From NCBI GenBank assembly GCA_901538445.1, contig LR594584.1, positions 3,759,051 to 3,823,050 on the forward strand: 64,000 bases of DNA, written 5' to 3'. This DNA comes from Gemmataceae bacterium (GTDB lineage: Bacteria; Planctomycetota; Planctomycetia; Gemmatales; Gemmataceae). Shown here one piece after another: positions 26,713-35,769 of this stretch. Both the position numbers and the translations under genes were made by a program. Every line of letters begins with the position of its first letter. Position 1 is the stretch's first letter. Under the pieces are notes generated by a model. The model searched no databases, was not told the origin of the DNA, and worked only from the letters and a program-made list of their open reading frames with translations.

Positions 26713-26879
26713 GGTGTGTATCCGTGTGTGAATGGGAGGTCGGACCCGATGGTCAACCGTATCCGTCCGCTGGTCCGCGAGCCGAGGCCGCCGTGCGCGG
26801 TTGCGACCGCGATCTGGTGTGCTTCCTCGCGACCGGTGCCGGAGGGGTTGAAGTGTGCACCCGTTGGTGACCGGTCCAA

Positions 26880-27107
26880 TCAGGTTCGACGCGCCACGCA
26901 GTGCGGTCGGCACGCGCCGGCGATGTTTCCGCTCACGACGACCTGAAGTACCCGCCACAGGTCGAGTTCGAGATCGGCGAACGAACCCACCACGCCATGC
27001 CGAAGGGCCATACCGTAGGCCGCGAGGGTCAACAGGGCTGCGAATCGTTCGGCCTCCGCGCGTTCTCGGACGGAATCGTCTTCGCGGTGTTTCGGTGGCT
27101 GATTCAT
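26880..27107 (-). CDS. Small hypothetical protein
   Basis: A 75-residue protein with a charged N-terminus (NQPPKHREDDSVRERAEAERF) and a helical, hydrophobic middle. The ATG at 27107 is preceded by GGAGGG at 6 bases, good evidence for translation. A CRP-like palindrome lies about 170 bases upstream. I do not recognise a family. Confidence 0.55.
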   Translation of the reverse strand: MNQPPKHREDDSVRERAEAERFAALLTLAAYGMALRHGVVGSFADLELDLWRVLQVVVSGNIAGACRPHCVARRT

Positions 27108-27277
27108 CTGCGCCCTCCGTTTGTGAATTCAGCACATGTCTTGGGCCGGTGCCGGCAGAGTTTGGTAGCCAACGTGCGAGCCAAGCCGGGCGTCCCGAAA
27201 GCGAACTCGTCGAAGGTACCTGCCGAGCGGAACTGACTCACACCCAGCAACATCCTAACTCACACCGTTCGCTTGTC

Positions 27278-27293
27278 TGTGAGCCACCCCACA
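27278..27293. promoter_or_regulatory. CRP/FNR-type palindrome (site 3)
   Basis: TGTGAG-CCAC-CCCACA lies between the small gene 26880-27107 (minus strand, 171 bases downstream) and the 3' end of the flavoprotein gene at 27313. Confidence 0.5.
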
Positions 27294-27312
27294 GCCGATA
27301 CACGCGCGGGAA

Positions 27313-28830
27313 TTACCGCCGGCTCCAGGCGAGCCACTTGTCGAACAACCACTTCACGGTCGGCGTCAGCCGGGTGCGGTTATAGGCGTCGCCGACCTTC
27401 TTGATCGCCTCGGCCTGCGTCGGGTACGGGTGGATCGTTCTGGCGATTGTGCCCAGCCCGAGTTTCCCGACCATCGCGAGCGTGACCTCCGAGATCAGAT
27501 CGCCGGCGTGCGCCGCCACGATGGTCGCCCCGAGGATCGTGTCCTTCTTGGGGTGCATGAGAACCTTCACGAACCCCTCGTCCTCGCCGTCCAGAATCGC
27601 GCGATCGACCCGGTTCAACTCCTGGGTGAAGACGCGGTACGCGATCCCCTGCTGCTTGGCCTCGTGCTCGTACAACCCGACGTGTGCGATCTCCGGGTCG
27701 GTGTAGGTGCACCACGGGACCGTGAGCGCGCTGGCTCGCGCCCGGCCCTTGAACAGTGTGTTCTGGATGACGACGCGGGCCATCGCGTCGGCCGCGTGAG
27801 TGAACTTGTACTTCGAGCACGCGTCGCCCGCGGCATAGACACGCGCGTTCGTCGTTCGTAGCCGGTCGTTCACCTGCACGCCACTCCGGGGATCGAACGC
27901 GACACCGATGCCTTCGAGGTTGAGCCCCTCCACGTTCGGCACCCGGCCGGCCCCGACGAGGATCGCATCGACCGCCACTTCCCGTGTCGTTTCGCCGCAT
28001 GTGAGGTGCAGCACCTTGTCCGCCCCCCGCACCTCGACGCGCGTGACCTCGCACCCCAGGGTCAGAGCGATTCCGTCGCGGCGGAGCGCCTTCTCGACCC
28101 GCTCCGCGGCATCGCGGTCCTCCTTCGGCAGAACCTGCGGGTGGTTGCCGAGCATCGTGACTCTCGACCCGAACCGGGCGAACGCTTGCGCGAGTTCGCA
28201 CCCGATCGGGCCGGCTCCGATCACCGCCAGCCGCCGGGGCAGTTCGGTCAGTGCGAAAACAGTCTCGTTCGTGAGGAACCCGGCTTCCGTGAGACCTGGT
28301 ATCGCCGGCCGGTGTGCCCGTGCACCGGTCGCGACCACCGCACGACGGAACCAGAGCGTCGCTCCCCCGACCTCGACGGCGTCCGGTCCGGTGAACTTCG
28401 CCGCACCGAGGAACACGTCGATCCCGAGAGTTCGGAACCGCGCCGCTGAGTCGTGCGGACCAAGGTCGGCCCGGAGCCGGCGCATGCGCTCCATGACCGC
28501 CGCGAAATCGACGTGCCACCCGTCCGGGATGTGGACCCCGAACCGGCTCGCGTCCCTCACCTGCGCCGCGGCACGGGCGGAGCGGATCAACGCCTTGGAC
28601 GGGACGCAGCCGACGTTCAGGCAGTCACCGCCGAGCAGTTCTCGCTCGACCAGGGCAACCTTCGCCCCGAGGCCAGCGGCCCCGGCCGCGGTGACGAGGC
28701 CCGCTGTTCCGCCGCCAATTACGACCAGGTTGTACCGCGGTGCCGGGGCCGGATTGACCCAGTCGGGCGGGTGAACGTGGGCGATCAACCGGGCGTCGTG
28801 CGCGTCACCCGGAACGGTCGCTGTGGTCAT
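27313..28830 (-). CDS. Mercuric-reductase-like pyridine nucleotide-disulfide oxidoreductase
   Basis: A 505-residue flavoprotein of the dihydrolipoamide dehydrogenase / mercuric reductase class. It has an FAD motif VVIGGGTAGL (about 37-46), the redox disulfide GGDCLNVGCVPSK (Cys70, Cys75), an NAD(P) motif AVIGAGPIGCE, YAAGDAC, and the dimerisation domain ending PYPTQAEAIKK. It lacks the N-terminal metal-binding domain and the C-terminal Cys pair of true MerA, so mercury reduction is uncertain. Its start lies inside the 3' end of the TIGR04283-type glycosyltransferase gene (26-base overlap). Such flavoproteins often sit beside TVP38 and arsenosugar-type genes. Confidence 0.85.
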   Translation of the reverse strand: MTTATVPGDAHDARLIAHVHPPDWVNPAPAPRYNLVVIGGGTAGLVTAAGAAGLGAKVALVERELLGGDCLNVGCVPSKALIRSARAAAQVRDASRFGVHIPDGWHVDFAAVMERMRRLRADLGPHDSAARFRTLGIDVFLGAAKFTGPDAVEVGGATLWFRRAVVATGARAHRPAIPGLTEAGFLTNETVFALTELPRRLAVIGAGPIGCELAQAFARFGSRVTMLGNHPQVLPKEDRDAAERVEKALRRDGIALTLGCEVTRVEVRGADKVLHLTCGETTREVAVDAILVGAGRVPNVEGLNLEGIGVAFDPRSGVQVNDRLRTTNARVYAAGDACSKYKFTHAADAMARVVIQNTLFKGRARASALTVPWCTYTDPEIAHVGLYEHEAKQQGIAYRVFTQELNRVDRAILDGEDEGFVKVLMHPKKDTILGATIVAAHAGDLISEVTLAMVGKLGLGTIARTIHPYPTQAEAIKKVGDAYNRTRLTPTVKWLFDKWLAWSRR

Positions 28831-29548
28831 CGTTCGTCCTTCTGCTGGGGTAATAATGCTCAAAAATGGCCCGCGTCGCGGGAACTCCCCCACGGCGGTA
28901 CGCCCGGCGAAACTGCCAGTTCTGCCACAGAGTTCGGGCCATGCCGAGGCGTTCGAACCGGCGGGGGGAAACGGTAACGGGGTGGTCCACGTACACGGGC
29001 ACTCCCAGGGCGCGAAGGCGGGCCGCGAGTTCGACGTCTTCGAGGATCGGTTGTGCCGGAAAGCCGCCCGCGTCGGCGAGCAGCTCGCGACGGAAGAACT
29101 GGGCCTGATCGCCGAAGGGGCACCCGCGCCTCGCGCGCCGGGCGTCGAACCACTCCAACAGCCGGAACTCCCAGCGAGGTGAGGCGAACCGGTGGCCGAG
29201 TGCCCCGCCGGGACACGCGGGATCGTCCGCCATGACGCGGCGGACACGGTCCAAGGCGTCGGACGGGAAGAGCATGTCGGCGTGCCCGACGACCACGACG
29301 CACTCGGTGGCCGCCGCGACCCCGGCCGCGATCTGATTCCCGCGCCCGACGGTCCCGGCATGAAGGACCTCGGCCCCGCGCTGCCGGGCCACCTCGACCG
29401 TTTGGTCGCTCGAGCCGCCGTCCACCACAACGACGCGCTCGGCCCGACACGTCTGCGTCCTTAGAGAGTCCAACGTCGCACCGAGGACCGGTGCTTCGTT
29501 CAGGACCGGGACGATCACGACGAGGGTGAGTGCAGGCGGTGCGGACAT
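28805..29548 (-). CDS. Glycosyltransferase family 2, arsenosugar-associated (TIGR04283-type)
   Basis: A 247-residue GT-A glycosyltransferase. It has LTLVVIVPVLNEAPVLGATL at the N-terminus, VVVDGGSSDQT, a metal-binding region near GHADMLFPSDA, and FGDQAQFFRRE with PILEDVELAARLR toward the end. The last two segments are characteristic of the family named for association with arsenosugar biosynthesis. The acceptor is unknown. The start ATG at 29548 follows GGAG. It overlaps the mercuric-reductase-like gene downstream by 26 bases. Confidence 0.85.
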   Translation of the reverse strand: MSAPPALTLVVIVPVLNEAPVLGATLDSLRTQTCRAERVVVVDGGSSDQTVEVARQRGAEVLHAGTVGRGNQIAAGVAAATECVVVVGHADMLFPSDALDRVRRVMADDPACPGGALGHRFASPRWEFRLLEWFDARRARRGCPFGDQAQFFRRELLADAGGFPAQPILEDVELAARLRALGVPVYVDHPVTVSPRRFERLGMARTLWQNWQFRRAYRRGGVPATRAIFEHYYPSRRTNDDHSDRSG

Positions 29549-29630
29549 GGCGGCTCCAGACCGACCGCATGGAGCAGAGAGAGGCTGAAACGATTGACGA
29601 TCTGTCGGCGGCAGAATGGTGCTCCGTCGG

Positions 29631-29999
29631 TTAGCCCATCTGATCCATCTGTTCGCGCATCTGCTTGAACAGCGGCCCGCAGCGCGGGCACCTGGCCACG
29701 TGCTCGGCGATCTGCGAGCGCGTCGGCTCGGGCACCTTGCCGGCCATGTAGTCGGCACCCTGCCGCACCACCTCCGAGCAGACGATCCCGCCGTAGTCGT
29801 ATTCCCCACCTCGCCGGTGGCCGAACGCCAGCCAGACCCCACCGCCAGTGACCACAGCCGAAGCCGCCGCGACGGCCGCGCGCAGGAACACGCGGCGGGT
29901 CTTGCGCCCGCGCAGTTTCTTGCCGAGGCGGGCGACCTCACCCGGCGCACACGGCTCCCACTCAGGAGGGGGAGAATCGGGTTGGTCGGTTCTGGACAT
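29631..29999 (-). CDS. Zinc-finger (zf-HC2-like) membrane protein, paralog 1
   Basis: A 122-residue protein with a basic region (RGRKTRRVFLR), one membrane helix (VAAASAVVTGGGVWLAF), and a C-terminal H-x3-C-x2-C finger HVARCPRCG of the kind found in anti-sigma factors. The order differs from classic ZAS proteins, where the finger precedes the helix. It is a close paralog of 41562-41930, with an 84-base stretch (29670-29753) differing at only two bases. Both copies lie just downstream of a Crp/Fnr gene, separated by a CRP-like site, so they may modulate that regulator or be its target. Confidence 0.75.
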   Translation of the reverse strand: MSRTDQPDSPPPEWEPCAPGEVARLGKKLRGRKTRRVFLRAAVAAASAVVTGGGVWLAFGHRRGGEYDYGGIVCSEVVRQGADYMAGKVPEPTRSQIAEHVARCPRCGPLFKQMREQMDQMG

Positions 30000-30068
30000 C
30001 TCCGGTCTCGTGGAGCGGGGCTGCGGGTGGTTTCTGAAGACAGTATCGCACGCGGGGCAGGTTCGGTC

Positions 30069-30084
30069 CGTGAGCCACTTCACA
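30069..30084. promoter_or_regulatory. CRP/FNR-type palindrome (site 4)
   Basis: CGTGAG-CCAC-TTCACA abuts the stop codon of the Crp/Fnr gene and lies 70 bases upstream of the zinc-finger membrane protein gene. The second module has a weaker site at the equivalent place (42026-42041). Confidence 0.5.
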
Positions 30085-30846
30085 CTACCGCGGTGCCGAG
30101 GGAGGAATCGGGCGAAGCGGAAGTGTGGCAGGGGGTTTCTGCGGGGTGGCATCGGCCCCCCCCACGACCTCGGCCCGCAGCCGGGGAAAGTCGAGGACCA
30201 CGATTCGCTTCCGTGCCACCTCGACGAGGCCCTCGGATTGCATCTGGTTGAGGGTCAGCGTCGCGGTCTCCCGGGTCACCCCGATCAGGCTCGCGACGTC
30301 CTGATGCGAAAGGGGGACGCGGAGATCCACCCGCCGCCCGACGTGGTCCCCGTGGGTCTCGCTCAGTTCCACGAGGATGTGCGCCATGCGAGCCCGGCTC
30401 GACAGGAACAGGAGGTTCCGGAGACGGGTTTCGATCCGTCGGCGGCGCAGGCCGATGAGTTTGGTGACCGACATGGCAATGTCCGCCCGGGCACCCATCA
30501 GGGCGACCAGGTCCTCGCGTGGGATCACGAGGACCTGGCAGTTATCGACGGCCTCGGCATAATCCTGCCGTGCCTCCCCATCCACCAGAGCGAGTTCTCC
30601 AAACAGTTCCCCTTCTTCGATGAACGCGATGATGGTTTCGCGGCCCTCAAGAGTCAGGTCGTGGATTTTGACCCGGCCGGAGGCGAGGACCATCACGCTC
30701 TCACCAGGCTGGTGCGGGGAGTAGATGACCGTGCCGCGCTTGAACGTCCGCGTGAGCGCGTGGCGATTGAGCTGGGCGGCCTCCAGTTCGGACAGCTGCT
30801 CAAAGAGCTCGCACCGTTTAAGATACCAGATACCACCGCCCATCAT
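30085..30846 (-). CDS. Crp/Fnr-family transcription regulator 1
   Basis: A 253-residue protein with an N-terminal cyclic-nucleotide-binding-like beta barrel (GTVIYSPHQPGESVMVLASG, GELFGELALVDGE) and a C-terminal winged helix. The recognition helix is SHQDVASLIGVTRETATLTL. Its R-E-T resembles the CRP helix (SRETVGRI), which reads TGTGA, matching the palindromes found across this region. It has no FNR-type N-terminal Cys cluster; a lone Cys is near residue 13. The effector is unknown. A paralog is at 42042-42815. Start choice between two adjacent ATGs is arbitrary. Confidence 0.9.
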   Translation of the reverse strand: MMGGGIWYLKRCELFEQLSELEAAQLNRHALTRTFKRGTVIYSPHQPGESVMVLASGRVKIHDLTLEGRETIIAFIEEGELFGELALVDGEARQDYAEAVDNCQVLVIPREDLVALMGARADIAMSVTKLIGLRRRRIETRLRNLLFLSSRARMAHILVELSETHGDHVGRRVDLRVPLSHQDVASLIGVTRETATLTLNQMQSEGLVEVARKRIVVLDFPRLRAEVVGGADATPQKPPATLPLRPIPPSAPR

Positions 30847-31010
30847 CGGTTGCCGCCCTCGGCTCCGGGAGCCCACCCGGAAAGGTGTCCGGGCATTGTA
30901 GGGTATTCAGTGCCGCAGGCATTTCCCGTCGGCCGGACTGGCCGGCGTGGGAACTCGCTCTGGCCGGACCCAACGGTTATCGAGATGATAGTCGCGTGCT
31001 GTGGCCGATC

Positions 31011-31026
31011 TGTGAGCTAGCTCACC
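31011..31026. promoter_or_regulatory. CRP/FNR-type palindrome (site 5)
   Basis: TGTGAG-CTAG-CTCACC lies between Crp/Fnr regulator 1 (165 bases, minus strand) and the DUF1559 gene (59 bases, plus strand), so it could serve either or both. Confidence 0.65.
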
Positions 31027-31084
31027 CTGGGGCAACTTTGTGGGCAGCCGGCAGCGGAATATTTTATTGCCAGGAGGGCTGGAA

Positions 31085-32104
31085 GTGCGGTCAACCGATC
31101 GGACTCGTTCCGCGTTCACGCTCATCGAGTTGATCGTCGCGATCGGCATTCTGGCCGTCCTGATTGGTCTCTTACTCCCGGCAGTGCTAAAGGTGCGGGA
31201 AGCGGCCAACCGGAGCCGTTGTCAGAACAACCTGAAGCAACTCGGCCTCGCGGTCCACAGTTACGAGTCCGCCAAGGGTCGGCTTCCGAGCGCGGGGAAG
31301 GCGCGTAACGCGACCGGAACCGCCGACATCTTCCTGACCGCGGACGGCCGGATCGAGCCCTCCGTCCCGGACACCGCGATCGGGGTCGCGCACTCGCTTC
31401 ACACCTGGCTCCTGCCGCACGTGGAGCAAGACCACGTGTGCCAGATGATGGACATGAGTCGGGCATACAACGATCCCTTCGCCCCGGCGAACATCCTCGC
31501 CGGACAGACGGTGATTAAGCTCTACCTCTGCCCGTCGGTCTCGAACCGGAACGGCGACCGGGACGCCGCGGCGTACGCCTACACCGATTACTCCGCGCCG
31601 GTGACGGTGGTGATCGACAGCAACACACCGCGGGACGCGGTCCCAGACCTGAACGGTTGCGTCTTACCTCGGGGTACCCGCCGGCGCTGCGCCCTCGCCG
31701 CCGACGGCTCGCTCCGGTGGCTCGCGATCACCGACGGAGCGAGCAACACGATCCTGCTGGCAGAAATCGCCGGTCGCGGGGATTACATGGGGTTAACCCC
31801 GAACGGCGCGAGTGCCCTGAACCCCAAGGGCCGCCGCTCGTGGGCGTGGGCCGAGCCGGACAACGCCTTCCACGTCGATCAACTCATTAACAACAACGCC
31901 ATCCCGCAAGGTGGCCCCTCGACCTGCCCCTGGACACGGCTCAATTGTGGGCCGAACGGCGAGACGTTTGGCTTCCACCCCGGCGGCGTAAACGTGGTCA
32001 TGTGCGACGGCAGCGTCCGCTACCTGCGGGACTCGATCAGGGCGACCACCTATCGTGCTCTGCTGACCGCCGATGGGGGCGACGCCGTCGGCACCGACTT
32101 CTGA
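31085..32104 (+). CDS. DUF1559 pilin-like protein
   Basis: A 339-residue protein with a type IV pilin-like N-terminus: [20 protein letters not shown] then [15 protein letters not shown] and [16 protein letters not shown]. These, with the C-terminal [18 protein letters not shown], are diagnostic of DUF1559, a family greatly expanded in planctomycetes. It is probably exported and processed like a pseudopilin. The start is a GTG at 31085 after AGGAGGG. A CRP-like site lies 59 bases upstream. Confidence 0.9.
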   Translation: MRSTDRTRSAFTLIELIVAIGILAVLIGLLLPAVLKVREAANRSRCQNNLKQLGLAVHSYESAKGRLPSAGKARNATGTADIFLTADGRIEPSVPDTAIGVAHSLHTWLLPHVEQDHVCQMMDMSRAYNDPFAPANILAGQTVIKLYLCPSVSNRNGDRDAAAYAYTDYSAPVTVVIDSNTPRDAVPDLNGCVLPRGTRRRCALAADGSLRWLAITDGASNTILLAEIAGRGDYMGLTPNGASALNPKGRRSWAWAEPDNAFHVDQLINNNAIPQGGPSTCPWTRLNCGPNGETFGFHPGGVNVVMCDGSVRYLRDSIRATTYRALLTADGGDAVGTDF

Positions 32105-32215
32105 ACCTGCCTCCGCGCCAACATATCGCCACGTCGTAGTACCCCTGCGTCTTTACAGGCGCTCCCGGTACTCGAGCCGCGGTTCGTGCACCTTTGCGAT
32201 TTTTTCATGTGTGTG

Positions 32216-32231
32216 TGTGAGCTGTCTCACA
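32216..32231. promoter_or_regulatory. CRP/FNR-type palindrome (site 6)
   Basis: TGTGAG-CTGT-CTCACA has fully symmetric half-sites, the best match in the window. It lies 110 bases upstream of the bufferin precursor gene. Confidence 0.72.
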
Positions 32232-32340
32232 GAACGATTGCGCGTGAGCTGCGAGGATCACACTCACGGCTCGCGGGAGTGGCTCGCGACCGGCCACGGC
32301 CCGGCACAGCACAGCCGGCCCAGACACCTTTGGAGTTCCG

Positions 32341-32766
32341 ATGCTACCCTCCGAACCGAACCGCCGTGACTTCACTAAGCTGGCCGCCGCCGCGCTCGGC
32401 GGGCTGGTCGCCGGCACCGCGATCGCGCAAGAGAAGAAGGACGACAAGAAGGACAAGAAGAACCCGCTGCTGTCCGACAAGCACGTGTGCCGCGGGCTGA
32501 ACACCTGCAAGGGCAAGGGCGCGGGCGGCAAGAACGACTGCGCCGGGATGGGCTCGTGCGCCACGGCGAAGGCCCACGAGTGCGCCACGCTCAACGAGTG
32601 CCGCGGCCAAGGCGGGTGCGGCGAGAAGCCGGGCGAGAACGAGTGCAAGGGCATGGGAAAGTGTGCCGTCCCGCTGAAGGACAAGGCGTGGACCGCCGCC
32701 CGCAAGCGGTTCGAGGAACTGGCCAAGAAGGAAAACATCAAGGTCGGCCCGGCCCCGAAGAAGTGA
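32341..32766 (+). CDS. Bufferin-type RiPP precursor (BufA2-like), Cys-rich
   Basis: A 141-residue protein with a Tat-like leader (NRRDFTKLAAAALGGLVAGT). Nine Cys follow in the core, mostly paired as C-x5-C: CRGLNTC, CAGMGSC, CATLNEC and CKGMGKC, with one more Cys between. The next two genes are the DUF692 and DUF2063 partners, the known enzyme pair that converts bufferin Cys into metal-binding heterocycles. Bufferins chelate copper in the periplasm and help survival under metal stress. The identification rests on gene order plus Cys pattern; the metal here is not shown. A perfect CRP-like palindrome precedes it. Confidence 0.8.
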   Translation: MLPSEPNRRDFTKLAAAALGGLVAGTAIAQEKKDDKKDKKNPLLSDKHVCRGLNTCKGKGAGGKNDCAGMGSCATAKAHECATLNECRGQGGCGEKPGENECKGMGKCAVPLKDKAWTAARKRFEELAKKENIKVGPAPKK

Positions 32767-32824
32767 TTCACCGTGGGCGCGGCGGCCGTGATGCGGTCGG
32801 CCGCGCCCGCCCCACGAGGTCGTC

Positions 32825-33751
32825 ATGCGCGCACCGCGATTCGACTTACCGCGACTGGGCTTCGGGGTCGGGCTCCGCACCCCGCACTTCGCGCACGTCC
32901 TCCGCGAACAGCCGCCGGTCGACTGGTTCGAGATCATCTCCGAGAACTTCATGGACTCGGGCGGGCGGCCGCGGTACGTCCTCGACCAGGTCGCCGAGCG
33001 GTACCCGGTCGTGATGCACGGCGTCTCGCTGTCGATCGGGAGCACCGACCCGCTCGACTTCGAGTACCTGCGCAAGCTGAAGGCGCTGGCGGACGCGGTG
33101 AAGGCCCGGTGGGTGTCGGACCACGTGTGCTGGACCGGGGTGGCCGGGCGGAACGCCCACGACCTGCTTCCGGTGCCGCTCACGGAGGAAACGCTCCGCC
33201 ACATCGTGGCCCGCGTCCGCACGGTCCAGGAGTACCTCGAACGGCCGCTGGTGCTGGAGAACCCGAGTTCGTACGTCGGGTTTGCGTCCTCCACGATGTC
33301 GGAGTGGGAGTTCGTCTCCCGCCTGGCGACTGAGGCTGACTGTGGGTTGCTGCTCGACGTGAACAACGTCTTTGTTTCTGCAATGAACCACGACTACGAC
33401 CCGGCCGAGTACGTTCGTAACGTCCCGCACGATCGCGTGGTTCAGTTTCACATCGCCGGGCACACCGATTGCGGCACGCACCGAATCGACACACACGACG
33501 GGCCGGTCATCGATCCGGTATGGGAGCTGTACAAGCTCGCCCACCAGCTAACCGGCGGGCGCCCGGCGACCCTTCTGGAGTGGGACGCGAACATCCCGTC
33601 GTTGCCGGAGGTTCACGCCGAGGTATTGAAGGCGAAACGCCATCTGGCCGGTAAACCTGTGACTGCCGCGCACACGACCACCCCGCGCCCGGCGAGAGAC
33701 CACGCCGGCGCGCCGAACCCTATCGCGCACATGGTTCCGGAAGTCGTGTGA
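32825..33751 (+). CDS. DUF692 (MNIO) multinuclear iron RiPP-modifying oxidase, BufB-like
   Basis: A 308-residue TIM-barrel protein of the DUF692/MbnB/TglH family. These enzymes use two or three iron ions to oxidise peptide Cys residues. Expected ligand-bearing segments are present: [57 protein letters not shown] and [10 protein letters not shown]. It follows the Cys-rich precursor by 58 bases. Its stop overlaps the DUF2063 partner start (GTGTGA). Confidence 0.92.
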   Translation: MRAPRFDLPRLGFGVGLRTPHFAHVLREQPPVDWFEIISENFMDSGGRPRYVLDQVAERYPVVMHGVSLSIGSTDPLDFEYLRKLKALADAVKARWVSDHVCWTGVAGRNAHDLLPVPLTEETLRHIVARVRTVQEYLERPLVLENPSSYVGFASSTMSEWEFVSRLATEADCGLLLDVNNVFVSAMNHDYDPAEYVRNVPHDRVVQFHIAGHTDCGTHRIDTHDGPVIDPVWELYKLAHQLTGGRPATLLEWDANIPSLPEVHAEVLKAKRHLAGKPVTAAHTTTPRPARDHAGAPNPIAHMVPEVV

Positions 33752-34677
33752 CGCGGACTTTCGGAGCCGAACTCATGCCGAACGGAGCGCCAGAACTCGA
33801 TCGCATTCAGCGCTGGATGCAGGCAGTAATCGCGCACCCAGCCGGGGTCGCCGCGGGGTGCGCGTCCGACGAGGCCCGCCGACAGCTCGATGTCGATGCC
33901 GCCGGGCTGGAGCGGGTCGTCACGCGCTCCAGCACGCTACTCGCAGCCGAGCGTTTGGCGGTCTACGCGAACGCTTACTACGCGCGGCTCCTCGAATGCC
34001 TGCGCGAAGAGTACCCGGCACTGGTTCACACGCTCGGGTCGGAGTTGTTCGACGAGTTCGCCGTCGAGTACCTCCAGCGATACCCGTCCGGCAGCTACAC
34101 CCTCCACCACCTCGGGGCGAACTTCCCGAGGCACCTGGCTGAAACGTGCCCCGCGGAAGAAGACACCCGGTGGGCAAACTTTGTGGTCGATCTGGCGAAA
34201 TTGGAACGCCTCTTTAGCGAGGTGTTCGACGGACCGGGAAACGAGGGGGCAACCGGGCTGTCGCCCGAGGCACTCGCGGCCGTCCCGCCGGAGTCTCTCG
34301 TGGAAGGGTGGCTCGTCCCCGCCCCCGACCTGCACCTCGTGGAACTGCGATCCCCGGTCCACGAGTACGTCCGTGCCGTCCGGCGGGGCGAAGACCCGGC
34401 GCCGCCTGCCCCGGCCGATACCCTTTTGGCCGTTCACCGGAGGGACTACCTCGTCCGCCGGCACCCAGTCTCCAGACCGCAGTACGTTCTGCTCGCGGCG
34501 ATCCTCGCGGGCGAAACCGTGGGAAAGGCGATCGGGAAGGCGGCGGAGCACGTTGAGGGCGACGCGGCCGAGTACGCCGCCGACCTGCGAGACTGGTTTC
34601 GCGACTGGGCGGCGGAAGGGTTGTTTCGAGACTTCGAACTCAAAGAAACAATCAAGAGAAACACAAACAGTTCGTGA
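33748..34677 (+). CDS. DUF2063 RiPP-recognition partner, BufC-like
   Basis: A 309-residue protein of the DUF2063 (MbnC/HvfC-type) family, which delivers the precursor to the DUF692 enzyme. Family segments include the N-terminal [36 protein letters not shown] and [20 protein letters not shown]. The GTG start overlaps the stop of the DUF692 gene, so the two are translationally coupled. The 277-base gap after it holds no gene I can support. Confidence 0.9.
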   Translation: MTRTFGAELMPNGAPELDRIQRWMQAVIAHPAGVAAGCASDEARRQLDVDAAGLERVVTRSSTLLAAERLAVYANAYYARLLECLREEYPALVHTLGSELFDEFAVEYLQRYPSGSYTLHHLGANFPRHLAETCPAEEDTRWANFVVDLAKLERLFSEVFDGPGNEGATGLSPEALAAVPPESLVEGWLVPAPDLHLVELRSPVHEYVRAVRRGEDPAPPAPADTLLAVHRRDYLVRRHPVSRPQYVLLAAILAGETVGKAIGKAAEHVEGDAAEYAADLRDWFRDWAAEGLFRDFELKETIKRNTNSS

Positions 34678-34954
34678 GACGAGCACGCGCTGTCATCGGC
34701 GTCACGGGTGGCGGTTCGATGGCGGCACAAAATTCGCCACCGACTCAGCCCAACCGATCACCGGTTCGGGAAGATTACGATTCAGTGGGTGTTGGGCCGT
34801 GGGCGGGGTGTGCGAGGAGCCGCTGCGAGTGCGACCCATCGCACTCCCGACCGTACACTCGTGCACTTCGGGTTCCGTCCCGAGCCCGCCTCTCGGGCGA
34901 GTGACGGCCGAGGTGCCCCCTCACCGGGGGGGGCTTTGAACGAGGGACAATGCC

Positions 34955-35767
34955 ATGATTGACTTCGAGGGCGACCTGTTTTCCCCCACGCGCCGGCGCG
35001 TGCTTCGCGCCGCCGGCGCGGCCGCGACAACGGCGCTCTTTCCGACCGGTCCGACGAGGGCAGCGGCGGACGAAAAGGGGAAGCGGCCACTCCGGCCCTC
35101 GGTGGTGGCATTCGATGTGATCGAAACGCTGTTCGACCTCCGCCCTCTCCGAGACAGACTGAAAGAAGCCGGTTTGCCAGCGGAGGCGCTCGGCGTGTGG
35201 TTCGCCCTGATGCTGCGCGACGCGATGGCGCTGACCATCACCGGCGTCTATAAGCCGTTCGCGGATGTGGCCAAGGGGACTCTGGAGGTGATGTTGACCG
35301 AGGCGAAGGTGGCCGCAAAGCCCGATCGGCTCGAAGCCGTACTCGCCGGTTTCGCCGAACTTCCCGCCCACCCCGACGTTGCCCCCGCCTTCGAGCGACT
35401 GCGGGACGCGAAGGTGCGAATCGTCACCCTGACCAACGGGAGCGCCGAGAACACCGGAAAACTGCTCGTCCGGTCCAAACTCAAAGAGTTGGTCGAGCAG
35501 ACCATAACGGTGGACGTGGTGAAGAAGTGGAAGCCGGCAAAGGACGTGTACCTTCGCGCCGCAGACGCCGCCAAGGTCGAGCCGGTACGAATGGCCCTTG
35601 TGGCCGCTCACGACTGGGACTGCCACGGGGCGAAGCGGGCCGGGCTCGTCGCCGGATTCGTGGCCCGGAAGGGCAAAGGGTTCCACCCGGCGATGGACCC
35701 GCCCGACGTCCAGGGTCCGACACTCAAGGAGGTGATTGACGGTCTGCTCGCCCTCCCCGCATCTTAA
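34955..35767 (+). CDS. Exported haloacid dehalogenase type II (HAD superfamily)
   Basis: A 270-residue protein with a Tat-type leader (PTRRRVLRAAGAAATTALF). The HAD core follows: nucleophile loop VVAFDVIETLFD, LTNGSAENT (motif II), VKKWKPAKDVY (motif III Lys) and LVAAHDWDCHGAKRAG (motif IV). The spacing and cap match L-2-haloacid dehalogenases. An exported HAD hydrolase is unusual. The substrate is uncertain. It precedes the FMN-reductase-like gene by 2 bases, indicating an operon. Confidence 0.85.
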   Translation: MIDFEGDLFSPTRRRVLRAAGAAATTALFPTGPTRAAADEKGKRPLRPSVVAFDVIETLFDLRPLRDRLKEAGLPAEALGVWFALMLRDAMALTITGVYKPFADVAKGTLEVMLTEAKVAAKPDRLEAVLAGFAELPAHPDVAPAFERLRDAKVRIVTLTNGSAENTGKLLVRSKLKELVEQTITVDVVKKWKPAKDVYLRAADAAKVEPVRMALVAAHDWDCHGAKRAGLVAGFVARKGKGFHPAMDPPDVQGPTLKEVIDGLLALPAS

Positions 35768-35769
35768 GG

